From: Anaerolineae bacterium
GTDB lineage: Bacteria; Chloroflexota; Anaerolineae; B4-G1; SLSP01
DNA length: 13,314 nt
Assembly (NCBI GenBank): GCA_016928755.1
Contig: JAFGKB010000159.1
Span: forward strand, 1-13,314
Direction of reading: 5' to 3'
Of this stretch, positions 1-7,999 are shown in pieces. The position numbers and the translations under genes are program-made. The number at the start of each line of letters is the position of its first letter. The stretch's first letter is position 1. The notes beneath the pieces were generated by a model. The model saw only the letters and a list, made by a program, of their open reading frames with translations. It did not search any database and was not told the DNA's origin.

Positions 1-156
1 GCTTACCGTGTCTTTGGGGAAGCCAATGCCAATGCCAGTTTGTGCCCTACCATTTACGAGCTGGCGCGAGAGAAAGACTGGCCCCTTCGCGAGTTACGCC
101 GCGACGTGCGGACTTTGGAAATGGTCTTTAATGAATTGGCCACTGCTGCACAATGA
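1..156 (+). CDS. ABC transporter ATP-binding protein, C-terminal fragment
   Basis: The window opens inside this gene; 51 codons in frame 1 run to a TGA at 154-156. The visible tail contains the segment WPLRELRRDVRTLEMVFNEL, a helical stretch ending in an LE-x-x-F-x-x-L pattern. That pattern is typical of the extreme C-terminus of ABC-2-type exporter ATPases (the NatA, CcmA and GldA kind). None of the Walker A, signature or Walker B motifs lies in the window, so the call rests on this tail and on the permease gene that begins 14 bases after the stop. By context it would power the exporter encoded by the next two genes from the cytoplasmic face of the membrane. An ATPase is very likely, but its subfamily cannot be fixed from 51 residues. 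Confidence 0.75.
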   Translation, partial: AYRVFGEANANASLCPTIYELAREKDWPLRELRRDVRTLEMVFNELATAAQ

Positions 157-170
157 AGGGAGGGGATAAT

Positions 171-3095
171 ATGAAACAAACACTTGCTATTACCCGTAAA
201 GAACTACGCAGTTATTTTGGGTCCCCTATGGCCCTGATTTTTATCGGTGCTTTCTTAATTGCGACTTTATTCGCGTTTTTCTGGATTGATGCTTTCTTTG
301 CCCGTGGTATCGCCGATGTGCGACCGCTTTTCATGCGGATGCCCGCGTTGATGATTTTCCTGGTCGCCGCACTCACAATGCGCCAATGGAGTGAAGAAGC
401 CCGTTCCGGTACCCAGGAAATTCTGTTAACTTTGCCAATTTCTACGACTCAACTCGTTGTCGGGAAATTCCTGGCCGTGGTTGCCCTGGTGGCGATTGCG
501 CTGGTGCTAACCCTACCACTGCCCTTTACCGTCACTATCCTGGGGAATTTGGATTGGGGGCCGGTCTTTGGTGGTTACCTGGCCGCACTCTTGCTTGCTG
601 CCAGTTATGCGGCCATTGGGTTATTTGTTTCCTCATTGACCGATAATCAAATTGTCTCCTTAATTGCTACTGTGTTATTATGCGGGGTGTTCTACATAGT
701 GGGAACCTCCGATGTCACAGACTTCGTCGGTAGCAGTATCGGTGTTATTCTCCATGCTATAGGTGCCGGCAGTCGTTTTGAAAGTATCTTGCGCGGTGTT
801 ATTGACCTGCGTGACTTGCTTTACTATATTACACTTTCCGGTGTCTTCCTGGCACTCAACATCCTTTCGTTGAAGAGCAAGGGGTGGAGTCAAGGCGTGC
901 GCACTCGCGCGCACCGTACCAGTGTTGTCTTAACTTCTGTCCTAGTTGTGCTCAATCTGGTCGTCGCCAATGTCTGGGCTTATCCCTTACAAGGATTGCG
1001 CGTAGACCTAACCGAGCAAAATGAGTACACACTCTCCCAGACAACCCGCGATTTGGTCGGTAATTTGCAGGAAACCTTATTGGTCCGGGCCTATTTCAGT
1101 GAGAAGACACATCCACTCCTGGCCCCGCTAGAACCTGAGATTACAGATTTATTGCAAGAGTATGCCATTGCTTCTGGTGGTAAATTGGAGTTAGAAGTTA
1201 TCGATCCTACGAAAGACCCCGATAAGGAAGTGGAGGCCAATCAGGTATATGGTATCCGGCCCACGCCTTTCCAGGTAGCTGATCGTTATGAGTCATCCAT
1301 CGTTAACTCTTACTTCGATATCCTAATCCGTTATGGTGACCAGAGCACGGTGCTTAATTTCCAAGACTTGATTGAGATCGAGCCATTGCGTGATGGCTCT
1401 ATTGATGTCCGGCTGCGAAACCTTGAATATGATTTGACCAGTGCTATTAAGAAAACGGTCTATGGTTTCCAGAATGTGGAGACTGTGCTGGCCTCTTTAG
1501 CCGAACCGGCAGAGCTAACACTATATATTACGCCCAATACCTTGCCGGAAGAGTTGGCCGATGCCCCTGAGACTATTGAGAAGATTGCTGCGGAGATCGC
1601 CGCCGTATCTAAGGGTAACTTTTCTTATACTGTGGTGGACCCAACTTCTTCTGATAGCCCGATTAGCCAACAAGAATTATACGATATCTATGGTTTGACC
1701 GCTATCCCGTTATCCTTTTTCTCTGAAGAAAGTTATTACTTGTACATGGTTATTGAGAGTGGGGATAAGGCGCAAGTTGTCTATCCTAGTGGTGGCCTGA
1801 GTGAAACTGAGGTGCGTTCGGCGATTGAATCGGCATTGAAGCGTTCTACTTCTGGTTTCCTCACCGTTGTCGGTGTGTGGTCTCCTCCAGAGACACCAAC
1901 CCAAGACATGTTCGGCCAGACACAACAGCCACTTTCCACTTGGCAGGAAGTTTCGGCTATGCTAGGGCAGGAATACGAGGTGCGCACGGTGGACCTTAGT
2001 TCCGGCCAAGTTCCGGCTGATATTGATGTGCTGGTTGTCATTGCCCCCCAGGGTTTCACGGACAAAGAGCACTACGCTATTGACCAGTATCTGATGCGTG
2101 GTGGAGCGGTAGTTATGGCTGCCGGTAATTACGGCATTGATCTTGACCCATACGTCGGGGCATTACAAGGTCGTGAGATTACCGACGGTGTCCGGGAGTT
2201 ATTGGCCAACTACGGTATTACTGTGGAGCAATCGCTAGTTCTGGACCCTGTCAACGAGCCTTTCCCGATGCCGACGGTTCGTGAGGTTGCCGGCATCCAG
2301 GTGCAGGAACTTATGGCTATTGACTATCCTATGTTTGTTAACGTCCAGCCTTCCACTATGGCCAGCGGTAATCCTATTGTGTCTAATCTCTCCTCTGTAA
2401 CCCTTAACTGGGTATCCCCGGTTATTGTGGACCAAGAACAGAACGCCGGCCGTACTGTTGACGTTTTACTTTCCTCTAGTGAGGGAGCTTGGACAACGAC
2501 CGATTCTAATATTCAGCCTGATTTTGACCTTTACCCGGAGTATGGTTTCCCCGTGGGTGAGGATCAGAAGTCTTACCCCTTGGCCGTTGCTATCCAGGGT
2601 AGTTTTGAAAGTGCATTTAAGGATAAACCCTCGCCATTTGAGGAGAGTGATGAGAGCAGTGATGATACGGCAGCAGCGGCGTCTGAAGCCCCCGCGACCG
2701 GCACTATTGCTAACTCCCCTGACACCGCCCGCTTGGTGGTTATCGGAAGTGGCGAGTTCTTGGATGATGTTGTATTTAACCTCTCTGCGACCCTTACCGG
2801 GGAGCGATATATGAATAGTATTACCTTAGTCCAAAATGCTGTTGCGTGGTCAACTGAGGATTTGGATTTGCTTAACATCCGTTCCCGTGGTACCAGTGCG
2901 CGGTTGCTACCCATAATGGATGAATCAATGCAGCGTTTCTGGGAGCGGGTGAATTACGGATTGGCCGTAGTGGCCCTGATTGTATTGGGCTTTATTTGGA
3001 ATACTTGGAGTAAGAAAGAGCAGCCTATGGAACTTTCAGAACCCCAGGATGGCTTCAAGTTCAATGATACACCTGCGGTGGAGGTGGAAGCATGA
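171..3095 (+). CDS. Fused ABC-2 permease (GldF-like) and GldG-like auxiliary protein
   Basis: A 974-residue membrane protein. Residues 1-240 form an ABC-2-type permease with about six hydrophobic segments, including MALIFIGAFLIATLFAFF near residue 20 and a conserved RSGTQEILLTLPIS stretch near residue 80. A further membrane segment (about 250-270) is followed by a GldG / ABC_transp_aux-type region opening with LRVDLTEQNEYTLS and containing LLQEYAIASGGKLELEVIDP. This large extracytoplasmic part ends in an acidic/Ser/Ala low-complexity linker (about 820-845), a membrane helix (about 930-948) and a short polar tail. In Bacteroidetes GldF and GldG are separate proteins working with the GldA ATPase in gliding; here they are one chain, as in many non-gliding bacteria, and the substrate is unknown. 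Start 171 is preferred because GGGAGGGG (158-165) sits 5 bases upstream; an in-frame ATG at 153 would overlap the ATPase stop but lacks such a site. The stop overlaps the next start (ATGA). Confidence 0.88.
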   Translation: MKQTLAITRKELRSYFGSPMALIFIGAFLIATLFAFFWIDAFFARGIADVRPLFMRMPALMIFLVAALTMRQWSEEARSGTQEILLTLPISTTQLVVGKFLAVVALVAIALVLTLPLPFTVTILGNLDWGPVFGGYLAALLLAASYAAIGLFVSSLTDNQIVSLIATVLLCGVFYIVGTSDVTDFVGSSIGVILHAIGAGSRFESILRGVIDLRDLLYYITLSGVFLALNILSLKSKGWSQGVRTRAHRTSVVLTSVLVVLNLVVANVWAYPLQGLRVDLTEQNEYTLSQTTRDLVGNLQETLLVRAYFSEKTHPLLAPLEPEITDLLQEYAIASGGKLELEVIDPTKDPDKEVEANQVYGIRPTPFQVADRYESSIVNSYFDILIRYGDQSTVLNFQDLIEIEPLRDGSIDVRLRNLEYDLTSAIKKTVYGFQNVETVLASLAEPAELTLYITPNTLPEELADAPETIEKIAAEIAAVSKGNFSYTVVDPTSSDSPISQQELYDIYGLTAIPLSFFSEESYYLYMVIESGDKAQVVYPSGGLSETEVRSAIESALKRSTSGFLTVVGVWSPPETPTQDMFGQTQQPLSTWQEVSAMLGQEYEVRTVDLSSGQVPADIDVLVVIAPQGFTDKEHYAIDQYLMRGGAVVMAAGNYGIDLDPYVGALQGREITDGVRELLANYGITVEQSLVLDPVNEPFPMPTVREVAGIQVQELMAIDYPMFVNVQPSTMASGNPIVSNLSSVTLNWVSPVIVDQEQNAGRTVDVLLSSSEGAWTTTDSNIQPDFDLYPEYGFPVGEDQKSYPLAVAIQGSFESAFKDKPSPFEESDESSDDTAAAASEAPATGTIANSPDTARLVVIGSGEFLDDVVFNLSATLTGERYMNSITLVQNAVAWSTEDLDLLNIRSRGTSARLLPIMDESMQRFWERVNYGLAVVALIVLGFIWNTWSKKEQPMELSEPQDGFKFNDTPAVEVEA

Positions 3096-4048
3096 AACGT
3101 AGTCAACAAATTCTAGCTGCTGTGTTAGTCGTCCAGATTGTATTAAGTGCCGTTATGTTATGGCCGCAGCCGGCTGCCACAGTAGATGCCTTACCGGTTT
3201 TTGAAGGCATAAACACTGAGGACATAGTTGACTTGGTGATTACCAATAACACCGGTGATTCAATGACTATGCACAAGTCAGATACTGATGGTTGGGTTCT
3301 TGTAGATGTAGATGATTATCCTGTGGATGCAACTAGAGTGGAACCCATTATTGAGAAATTGTTATTGTTGAAACTCAACCGTTTAGTGACCAGGACATCT
3401 TCCAGCCATCGGCAACTTGAGGTGGCGGCGGATAAGTTCCAACGGCGTATCTCTGTGACGACGGCTTCCGGTGATGAGACCATTATCTATTTAGGGACAG
3501 CTCCTCGTTATTCAGCCACCCACTTCCGTATTGATGGTCAAGATGAAACTTACATGACCAGTGAAGTCTCTATCTGGGAGCTTAATGTCACACCTACTTC
3601 CTGGGTTAACACCTCTTACCTTAGCATTGATAAGAGTGAAGTAAGTCAAATCAAAGTGGAGAATGCAGAGGGTGCGTTTACTCTCCTTAATGAGGAAGAT
3701 ACCTGGACTTTGGCGGGATTGAAGTCTGATGAGACGGTTGATCAAACCAAGATTGATAGCTTAGTCAATAATGCCACCAGTATAACGCTGTTACAGCCTT
3801 TAGGTAAGGCACAAGAAGCTTCTTATGGCCTTGATGATCCTTTGGCTACGGTGACATTGGTAACTACTGATGGGATGGTCACTGTTGAAATTGGCACGCA
3901 GGAGACTGAGGGTAGCGGCTACGTCGTGAAATCTTCAGAATCTGATTACTACGTGCAAGTTGCAGAGTTTAACGTGTCGGCATTTGTTGAAAATACCCGC
4001 GATGACCTGCTGGCGCAGCCCGAGGATGCCGGGTCTGGCACTGAATAA
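3092..4048 (+). CDS. DUF4340 domain-containing membrane-anchored protein
   Basis: A 318-residue protein with one N-terminal hydrophobic segment (about residues 7-24, ILAAVLVVQIVLSAVMLW), so probably anchored with the bulk outside the cytoplasm. The rest shows an internal duplication typical of DUF4340. The first unit (about 44-155) has GWVLVDVDDYPVDATRVEPI, then an LGTAPRYSATHFRI stretch; the second (about 185-290) repeats the plan with TWTLAGLKSDETVDQTKI, then YGLDDPLATVTLVTTDG and VEIGT. DUF4340 proteins commonly follow GldG-like ABC exporter subunits, and this one starts inside the stop of the fusion gene (ATGA at 3092-3095), with GAGGTGG (3081-3087) as ribosome site inside the upstream gene. 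It is therefore probably co-translated and an extracytoplasmic partner of the exporter. No catalytic motif was seen; its biochemical role is unknown. Confidence 0.85.
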   Translation: MKRSQQILAAVLVVQIVLSAVMLWPQPAATVDALPVFEGINTEDIVDLVITNNTGDSMTMHKSDTDGWVLVDVDDYPVDATRVEPIIEKLLLLKLNRLVTRTSSSHRQLEVAADKFQRRISVTTASGDETIIYLGTAPRYSATHFRIDGQDETYMTSEVSIWELNVTPTSWVNTSYLSIDKSEVSQIKVENAEGAFTLLNEEDTWTLAGLKSDETVDQTKIDSLVNNATSITLLQPLGKAQEASYGLDDPLATVTLVTTDGMVTVEIGTQETEGSGYVVKSSESDYYVQVAEFNVSAFVENTRDDLLAQPEDAGSGTE

Positions 4049-4069
4049 GTGTAATTTTGGAATTAATCA

Positions 4070-4105
4070 AAGACCTGACAGGGTTTCTAAACCCTGTCAG
4101 GTCTT
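4070..4105. repeat. Near-perfect palindrome between convergent genes
   Basis: Two 17-base arms, AAGACCTGACAGGGTTT (4070-4086) and its exact reverse complement (4089-4105), are separated by only two bases (CT). It lies between the end of the DUF4340 gene and the end of the convergent MFS gene, 21 bases after the first stop and 25 bases before the second. The hairpin could stop transcription from both sides, but neither flank has a real T-run, so a classical intrinsic terminator is doubtful. The sequence resembles a dispersed palindromic element I recall from other environmental bacterial genomes, including Chloroflexota; that recollection is unverified. The palindrome itself is certain; its function is inferred. 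Confidence 0.85.
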
Positions 4106-4130
4106 AAGGTGTTAGTTGAAGTTAGTATTT

Positions 4131-5330
4131 TTAATCCCTTAATCCCCATAGTAAGATACCTAAAGTTACAACACTTATAGCGGCTGATGTTAGCCCCGTT
4201 AACATAATACCCCCCGCAAACCATAATTTTCCACCGGCCAATGTACCTAACATCCGGCCAAGTGTAAACGTTGCGAGACTTGTGGATAGAATCGTTGCCC
4301 GTGCTTGGGGCATCATCTCGGTGAATAGTGAAATTGTGCTCACGATAGTAAACTCCTGGGCTACAAAGACTATAAAAAGGGTAATAAGGGCAGTGGGTAA
4401 GGTTTTGCCCAGGGTAGGGAGGAGTATATAACCTATGCATGAGATGATAGTGCCGGTAGCAATGGAATTCTTAAGCCCTAGCCGGTCGGATAGAGAAGCG
4501 GTGGTCCCTTCGCCCAAGAGTTCGGCGACGCCAATGACGATGGTTGCAGCCCCAATAGTCGCCGTGGTCAATCCAAAACTTTCCTCTAGCCATAGGCCAT
4601 AGACGACAAAGATATTGTCTGCGGCGGCAGCAATCAGCGTGCTCATACATAAGGATGCCAGGATTGCTTTTTGCCCGCTGAACTGTTGCCAGATATGCTT
4701 GAAGTCAATCAAGGGTCCTGCGGTGTTTAGCTTTTTAGTTGGGCGGGGCAATAGATTGGCCAATACTACCCAACTTATGGCGGCCAATCCGCCGATTAGG
4801 AAGAAGGGTGCCCGCCAGCTTGTTTTTGCAATCAGCCAGCCAATCACAGGAATTCCGATAAGTGAACTGGCCGCCCATGAAAACTCCATAATTCCGATAA
4901 CGAAGCCCCGGCGTTCGTAGGGAATGCATGAACTGGCGTAAGCCTGTAGTGCCGGGTCAAACAGTGCCTTACTAAATCCCGCCATCAGGAGCGCGAACAT
5001 CACAGCCAGGTATGTGGGGATAAAACCTCCTACAAGCATCCCAATTGCCATTGCCCCTAATCCCAGGAGCATCATCAACCGGTAGCCTAACCGGTCACTT
5101 AGCGGCCCCAATATAGGACCGAGCAATCCCGGAGCTGAGTTAAAGGCAATGAGCGAAGTGATAGCCGTTAAGGGGACACCTAATCCCCGGCTCAGAGCCG
5201 TCGCAAATGGATAGGCAAAACGCCGCGCCGTATTGATCAAGAACCTGTCCCCTGTTGCTACAGCTATTTGCGCGGTTAATCTCGATTTGCTTTCTTCTTG
5301 TGTTAGAACTTCTTCGCCAATAATAGTCAT
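4131..5330 (-). CDS. Major facilitator superfamily (MFS) transporter
   Basis: A 399-residue protein of mostly hydrophobic segments, the usual length for a 12-helix MFS carrier. The MFS motif A, GPLSDRLGYR, is at residues 75-84 in the loop after helix 2, and a degenerate copy, ASLSDRLGLK, is at about 278-287 in the second half, as expected from the duplicated fold. Residues 120-140 (KALFDPALQAYASSCIPYER) resemble the helix 4-5 region of drug and sugar efflux-type carriers. It would move a small solute across the inner membrane by proton-coupled transport; the substrate cannot be told from sequence. The start has a GAGG site (minus strand, within ATGAGGATAT) just upstream. It lies downstream of the histidine kinase on the same strand with a hairpin-bearing gap of 110 bases, so it may be co-transcribed or attenuated. 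An isolated transporter otherwise. Confidence 0.9.
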   Translation of the reverse strand: MTIIGEEVLTQEESKSRLTAQIAVATGDRFLINTARRFAYPFATALSRGLGVPLTAITSLIAFNSAPGLLGPILGPLSDRLGYRLMMLLGLGAMAIGMLVGGFIPTYLAVMFALLMAGFSKALFDPALQAYASSCIPYERRGFVIGIMEFSWAASSLIGIPVIGWLIAKTSWRAPFFLIGGLAAISWVVLANLLPRPTKKLNTAGPLIDFKHIWQQFSGQKAILASLCMSTLIAAAADNIFVVYGLWLEESFGLTTATIGAATIVIGVAELLGEGTTASLSDRLGLKNSIATGTIISCIGYILLPTLGKTLPTALITLFIVFVAQEFTIVSTISLFTEMMPQARATILSTSLATFTLGRMLGTLAGGKLWFAGGIMLTGLTSAAISVVTLGILLWGLRD

Positions 5331-5350
5331 ATATCCTCATTTCATAAAAC

Positions 5351-5384
5351 AGGTGCCTTGCAATTTCTCAATTGCACAGCACCT
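5351..5384 (-). terminator. Hairpin between kinase gene and MFS gene (terminator or leader element)
   Basis: Read on the minus strand, AGGTGC, three bases, GCAATT, the loop GAGA, AATTGC, three bases and GCACCT form a two-part stem with a symmetric 3x3 internal loop. The loop has the GNRA form. It is followed by GTTTTAT, a weak T-tract, and then by the ribosome site of the MFS gene 20 bases downstream. On the plus strand the same hairpin is followed by ATTTTTAT, which is a better T-tract, but no plus-strand gene reads into it. It could end the kinase transcript or act as an attenuator in the MFS leader. The structure is seen; the role is inferred. Confidence 0.5.
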
Positions 5385-5440
5385 ATTTTTATATATTGTG
5401 AGTGTCCCTATTTAGGGCGCTTTTGAATCCCGGGACTATC

Positions 5441-7726
5441 TCAGTTTTTACATTCTTTAGTTGGTAAAGTAAAAAAGAACGTGCTACCTTCGCCTATTAT
5501 ACTCTCAATTCCAACTTCTCCCCCCAGTTTCTCAATAATTCTTTTGACAATGGATAACCCTAACCCGTGTCCCTTGGCACGGGTTGTTTCCAGACGTGCA
5601 AAAGAATTGAACAGTTGGGCTTGTTCTTCAGGCTTTAAGCCTGGGCCGTTATCTTTAATCCAGAAGCGTATCATTCCATTGTCATCGTTTGATGCGCCAA
5701 GTACAATCTTTGGGGGCTGTCCGCCATACTTAATGGCATTTGTGAGGTAATTCATCCACACCTCTTCTATCCAAGGGGCGTATCCCCAAGCTACGGGCCA
5801 AGTTTCCGGGACTTTGATTTCACGAGGCGTCCCTTCGTATATATAGTTTAAATGTTGTAGAACATCAGAAAGAACGGCAGCCATATTGATGGGCCTTTGC
5901 GGCGGTTTCATATCTCGCAAGCCCGCCAGCAATAAGAGTTCATCAATAATACTGCCCATTTTGTGCCCGCTTTGGATAATGATATTTAAATCCTCTAAGG
6001 AATCCTGACTGAGGAGGGTTCCATATTCCATACTGATGAGTTCCGCGTACCCCACAATAGGACTTAGCGGTGCTTTGAGATCGTGAGCTACGGTGCGTGA
6101 AAATGCGTCTAAGTCTTGATTGCGGGATTCCAACTCCAGAGTACGTTGGCGTAAGTCCTCTTCCATATGTTTGCGGTCTGTAATATCACGACTTACTCCC
6201 ACTAATCCCACAAGGTCACCTTGGCTGTTATAGATAGGTGCCTTGATAGTATCGAAGTACCTTTCACACTCCTGACTATCCTTGAATTGCTCCTCTATGT
6301 GGTGGGGACAACGTTCTTCAAAGACTATTTGGTCACTCTCTTGGGTATTACCTGTGAAATGATGGTTAGCTATTTCCTTATCGGTTCTTCCAATAATCTC
6401 GGCTTCCCCGGCATTGACAAGTTTTTCAAAGGCCCTGTTGATAATTTGATAACGGCCCTGCGTATCCTTAAAGTATACTATATCGGGAATTGCTTGTAGC
6501 AAGGTTTGTAGCCGTGCGTAGGTCTCCCTTAGTGCCGCTTCTGTTTCCCGCCGCTTTTTTAGATTGCGTTCTAAATCTTGCATAAGTTTGGTTTTGCGCC
6601 ACTCTACCGAAACTTGGTGGGCAAAAGTATTGATGGTAGGAATATCGGCCTTTGTCAAAGTGTCTGAGGTTACTACCAATATGCCAATAACATTATCTTC
6701 TATTATTAGAGGAGCCGTGATTAGCTTGGTAAGAGCCAAAGCCTGGATTGTCTTGCTAACCATATCCTCATAATCCTCATGTCCGGGCGGGATGAGCTGG
6801 CGTAAGGTCTCTTCCACATTCTCTGTGAATTGGCTCTCTTTTTCACAAATAACGCGCCAAAATAGATCCACTGATTTTGCATTAAAGACGAGGTTCTGAT
6901 CTTCTATGCCTAATAATTTGTGACCCAGACTACTTGCTTGGGTCTCATAGCGTAAATATTGGGGGCAAACTTGCGGCTTTTCGTAATCTTCAACGACGAG
7001 AATTGCGCAATCGAAATTCATACGCTCAAATGTTTTAACTACGGCTGTGAATATGTCTATCGGGGTCATTGCTTTTTGCATAGCTAACGTTACTTGATTT
7101 AGTGCTTGCAATAGCTGTTCGGTATGTTTATGTCTGCTTACATCATTACCAAAGAGGGATAGACCCGTAATCTTGCCATTCTTTTCGATGGGTGTGACGC
7201 GGGTTGAATAATACGCTGTGTTGCCGTTTAAATTATAGGTCAATACCTCGAAGTGATCTGTCTTACCGGTTTCAAAGACATTTTGGATGGCTTTATCTAA
7301 TCTGCTGTGGTATTCTAAAGGTACATAGTCATGTATATTGCTTCCGATTGTTTGGGCCTTAATCTCTGGAGGGGGCGTTGGTATTAAACTGTGAATCGTA
7401 CCATCTATAGATACAGTTGCAATAAAGCCTTGTGAGTTTTCTAACAGAATATTCAGTTCTTGCTCCCGGTTTTTGATTCTCTGGTTTAACTGATTAAATC
7501 TCTGCCATATAGAATAACCGGCAACGATAGAGATTGTGCTACTGATCAGATTCGTAATCATATGTGAGGTCCAAATATCAATGTTAGGCCAGATCAAGTG
7601 CTTGATAAATTGATAGACGTTCATTACCGCAAAGGTGAGCAAGAAGGTTTTAACAAGCGTGGTTGTGAGACCCTTGGTAAATCTTTTATACTGCTTTAGT
7701 TCAGTATCGCGATTTATTAAATCCAT
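5441..7726 (-). CDS. Membrane-anchored PAS-GAF-PAS sensor histidine kinase
   Basis: A 761-residue kinase. Two hydrophobic segments (about 22-41 and 55-73) flank a very short outside loop. Then come a PAS-like domain (about 90-195), a GAF-like domain (about 206-383), a second PAS/PAC domain (about 405-518, ending VGVSRDITDRKHME), a HisKA dimerisation domain with the phospho-acceptor in FSRTVAHDLKAPLSPIVGYA (His548), and a HATPase domain with N-box MNYLTNAIKYG (Asn659, Asn663), G1 DNGPG (692-696) and G2 GHGLGLS (719-725). All catalytic motifs are intact. The near absence of an outside domain suggests it senses an intracellular or membrane signal through PAS/GAF. No receiver domain is fused and no response regulator is in the window, so its partner is unknown. 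The start at 7726 is preferred because GGAGAGGAAG lies just upstream; an in-frame ATG 10 codons earlier has a weaker context. Confidence 0.92.
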   Translation of the reverse strand: MDLINRDTELKQYKRFTKGLTTTLVKTFLLTFAVMNVYQFIKHLIWPNIDIWTSHMITNLISSTISIVAGYSIWQRFNQLNQRIKNREQELNILLENSQGFIATVSIDGTIHSLIPTPPPEIKAQTIGSNIHDYVPLEYHSRLDKAIQNVFETGKTDHFEVLTYNLNGNTAYYSTRVTPIEKNGKITGLSLFGNDVSRHKHTEQLLQALNQVTLAMQKAMTPIDIFTAVVKTFERMNFDCAILVVEDYEKPQVCPQYLRYETQASSLGHKLLGIEDQNLVFNAKSVDLFWRVICEKESQFTENVEETLRQLIPPGHEDYEDMVSKTIQALALTKLITAPLIIEDNVIGILVVTSDTLTKADIPTINTFAHQVSVEWRKTKLMQDLERNLKKRRETEAALRETYARLQTLLQAIPDIVYFKDTQGRYQIINRAFEKLVNAGEAEIIGRTDKEIANHHFTGNTQESDQIVFEERCPHHIEEQFKDSQECERYFDTIKAPIYNSQGDLVGLVGVSRDITDRKHMEEDLRQRTLELESRNQDLDAFSRTVAHDLKAPLSPIVGYAELISMEYGTLLSQDSLEDLNIIIQSGHKMGSIIDELLLLAGLRDMKPPQRPINMAAVLSDVLQHLNYIYEGTPREIKVPETWPVAWGYAPWIEEVWMNYLTNAIKYGGQPPKIVLGASNDDNGMIRFWIKDNGPGLKPEEQAQLFNSFARLETTRAKGHGLGLSIVKRIIEKLGGEVGIESIIGEGSTFFFTLPTKECKN

Positions 7727-7771
7727 ACTTCCTCTCCATAACCTGGGATGAAACACGATAAGCTTTGTAAA

Positions 7772-7777
7772 ATTATA
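7772..7777 (-). promoter_or_regulatory. Candidate -10 box for the histidine kinase gene
   Basis: On the minus strand this reads TATAAT, a perfect match to the bacterial -10 consensus, 45 bases upstream of the kinase start. No good -35 box is present at 16-18 bases, so it is a weak or activator-dependent candidate. It lies in the divergent region 7727-7999, which also contains the palindromes GTAAAGTTTAC (7834-7844) and AACCGGTT (7860-7867). Confidence 0.3.
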
Positions 7778-7833
7778 GGCGAATTTACTAAAAAAACGAC
7801 CGAAACTAAGTATAGCTAAGGGATAGTCATGTT

Positions 7834-7867
7834 GTAAAGTTTACTATAGGTATGTTTATAACCGGTT
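7834..7867. promoter_or_regulatory. Palindromic operator-like sites in divergent promoter region
   Basis: Two short palindromes, GTAAAGTTTAC (7834-7844) and AACCGGTT (7860-7867), sit between the divergent kinase and muramidase promoters. Such a position fits a binding site for a transcription factor, but short palindromes in AT-rich gaps arise by chance and no regulator gene is adjacent. The rest of this gap holds only SD-like and -10-like strings and no convincing gene. Confidence 0.2.
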
Positions 7868-7946
7868 AAGATTTTATGGAAGAATTATGGAGGAGACTAT
7901 AGACCCTAGATTCCACAAGATTCTTTTCGTTTGCCAAGTTTTGCGT

Positions 7947-7952
7947 TACAAT
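7947..7952 (+). promoter_or_regulatory. Candidate -10 box for the muramidase gene
   Basis: TACAAT, the same hexamer seen ahead of the radical-SAM gene, lies 47 bases upstream of the chosen start at 8000. It would give a 5' leader of about 40 bases carrying the strong ribosome site AAAGGAGGG (7987-7995). The -35 region (around 7924-7929, TTTTCG) is poor, so confidence is low. Confidence 0.35.
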
Positions 7953-7999
7953 AGTAAGTGTTAGTCTGTGTTTCTCAGCACAGGTCAAAGGAGGGTGCT

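Noticed and set aside
153..170. Upstream ATG of the permease fusion, overlapping the ATPase stop as ATGA
   Set aside because: The ATG at 171 has a much better ribosome site (GGGAGGGG at the right distance), so the shorter chain is preferred.
2425..2814. Open frame of 129 codons inside the permease fusion gene
   Set aside because: It has no conserved motif and biased composition, and lies wholly in another frame of a strongly supported gene.
4087..4440. Open frame of 117 codons overlapping the end of the MFS gene on the same strand
   Set aside because: It is a shadow frame of the transporter gene with no coherent domain pattern.
7876..7962. Possible small upstream ORFs in the muramidase leader (ATG at 7876 and 7887, the latter about 25 codons)
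   Set aside because: They are short, show no recognisable peptide and would lie mostly upstream of the proposed -10 box.
7958..7999. GTG start 14 codons upstream of the muramidase
   Set aside because: It lacks a convincing ribosome site, while 8000 follows AAAGGAGGG; the extra residues also do not form a signal peptide.
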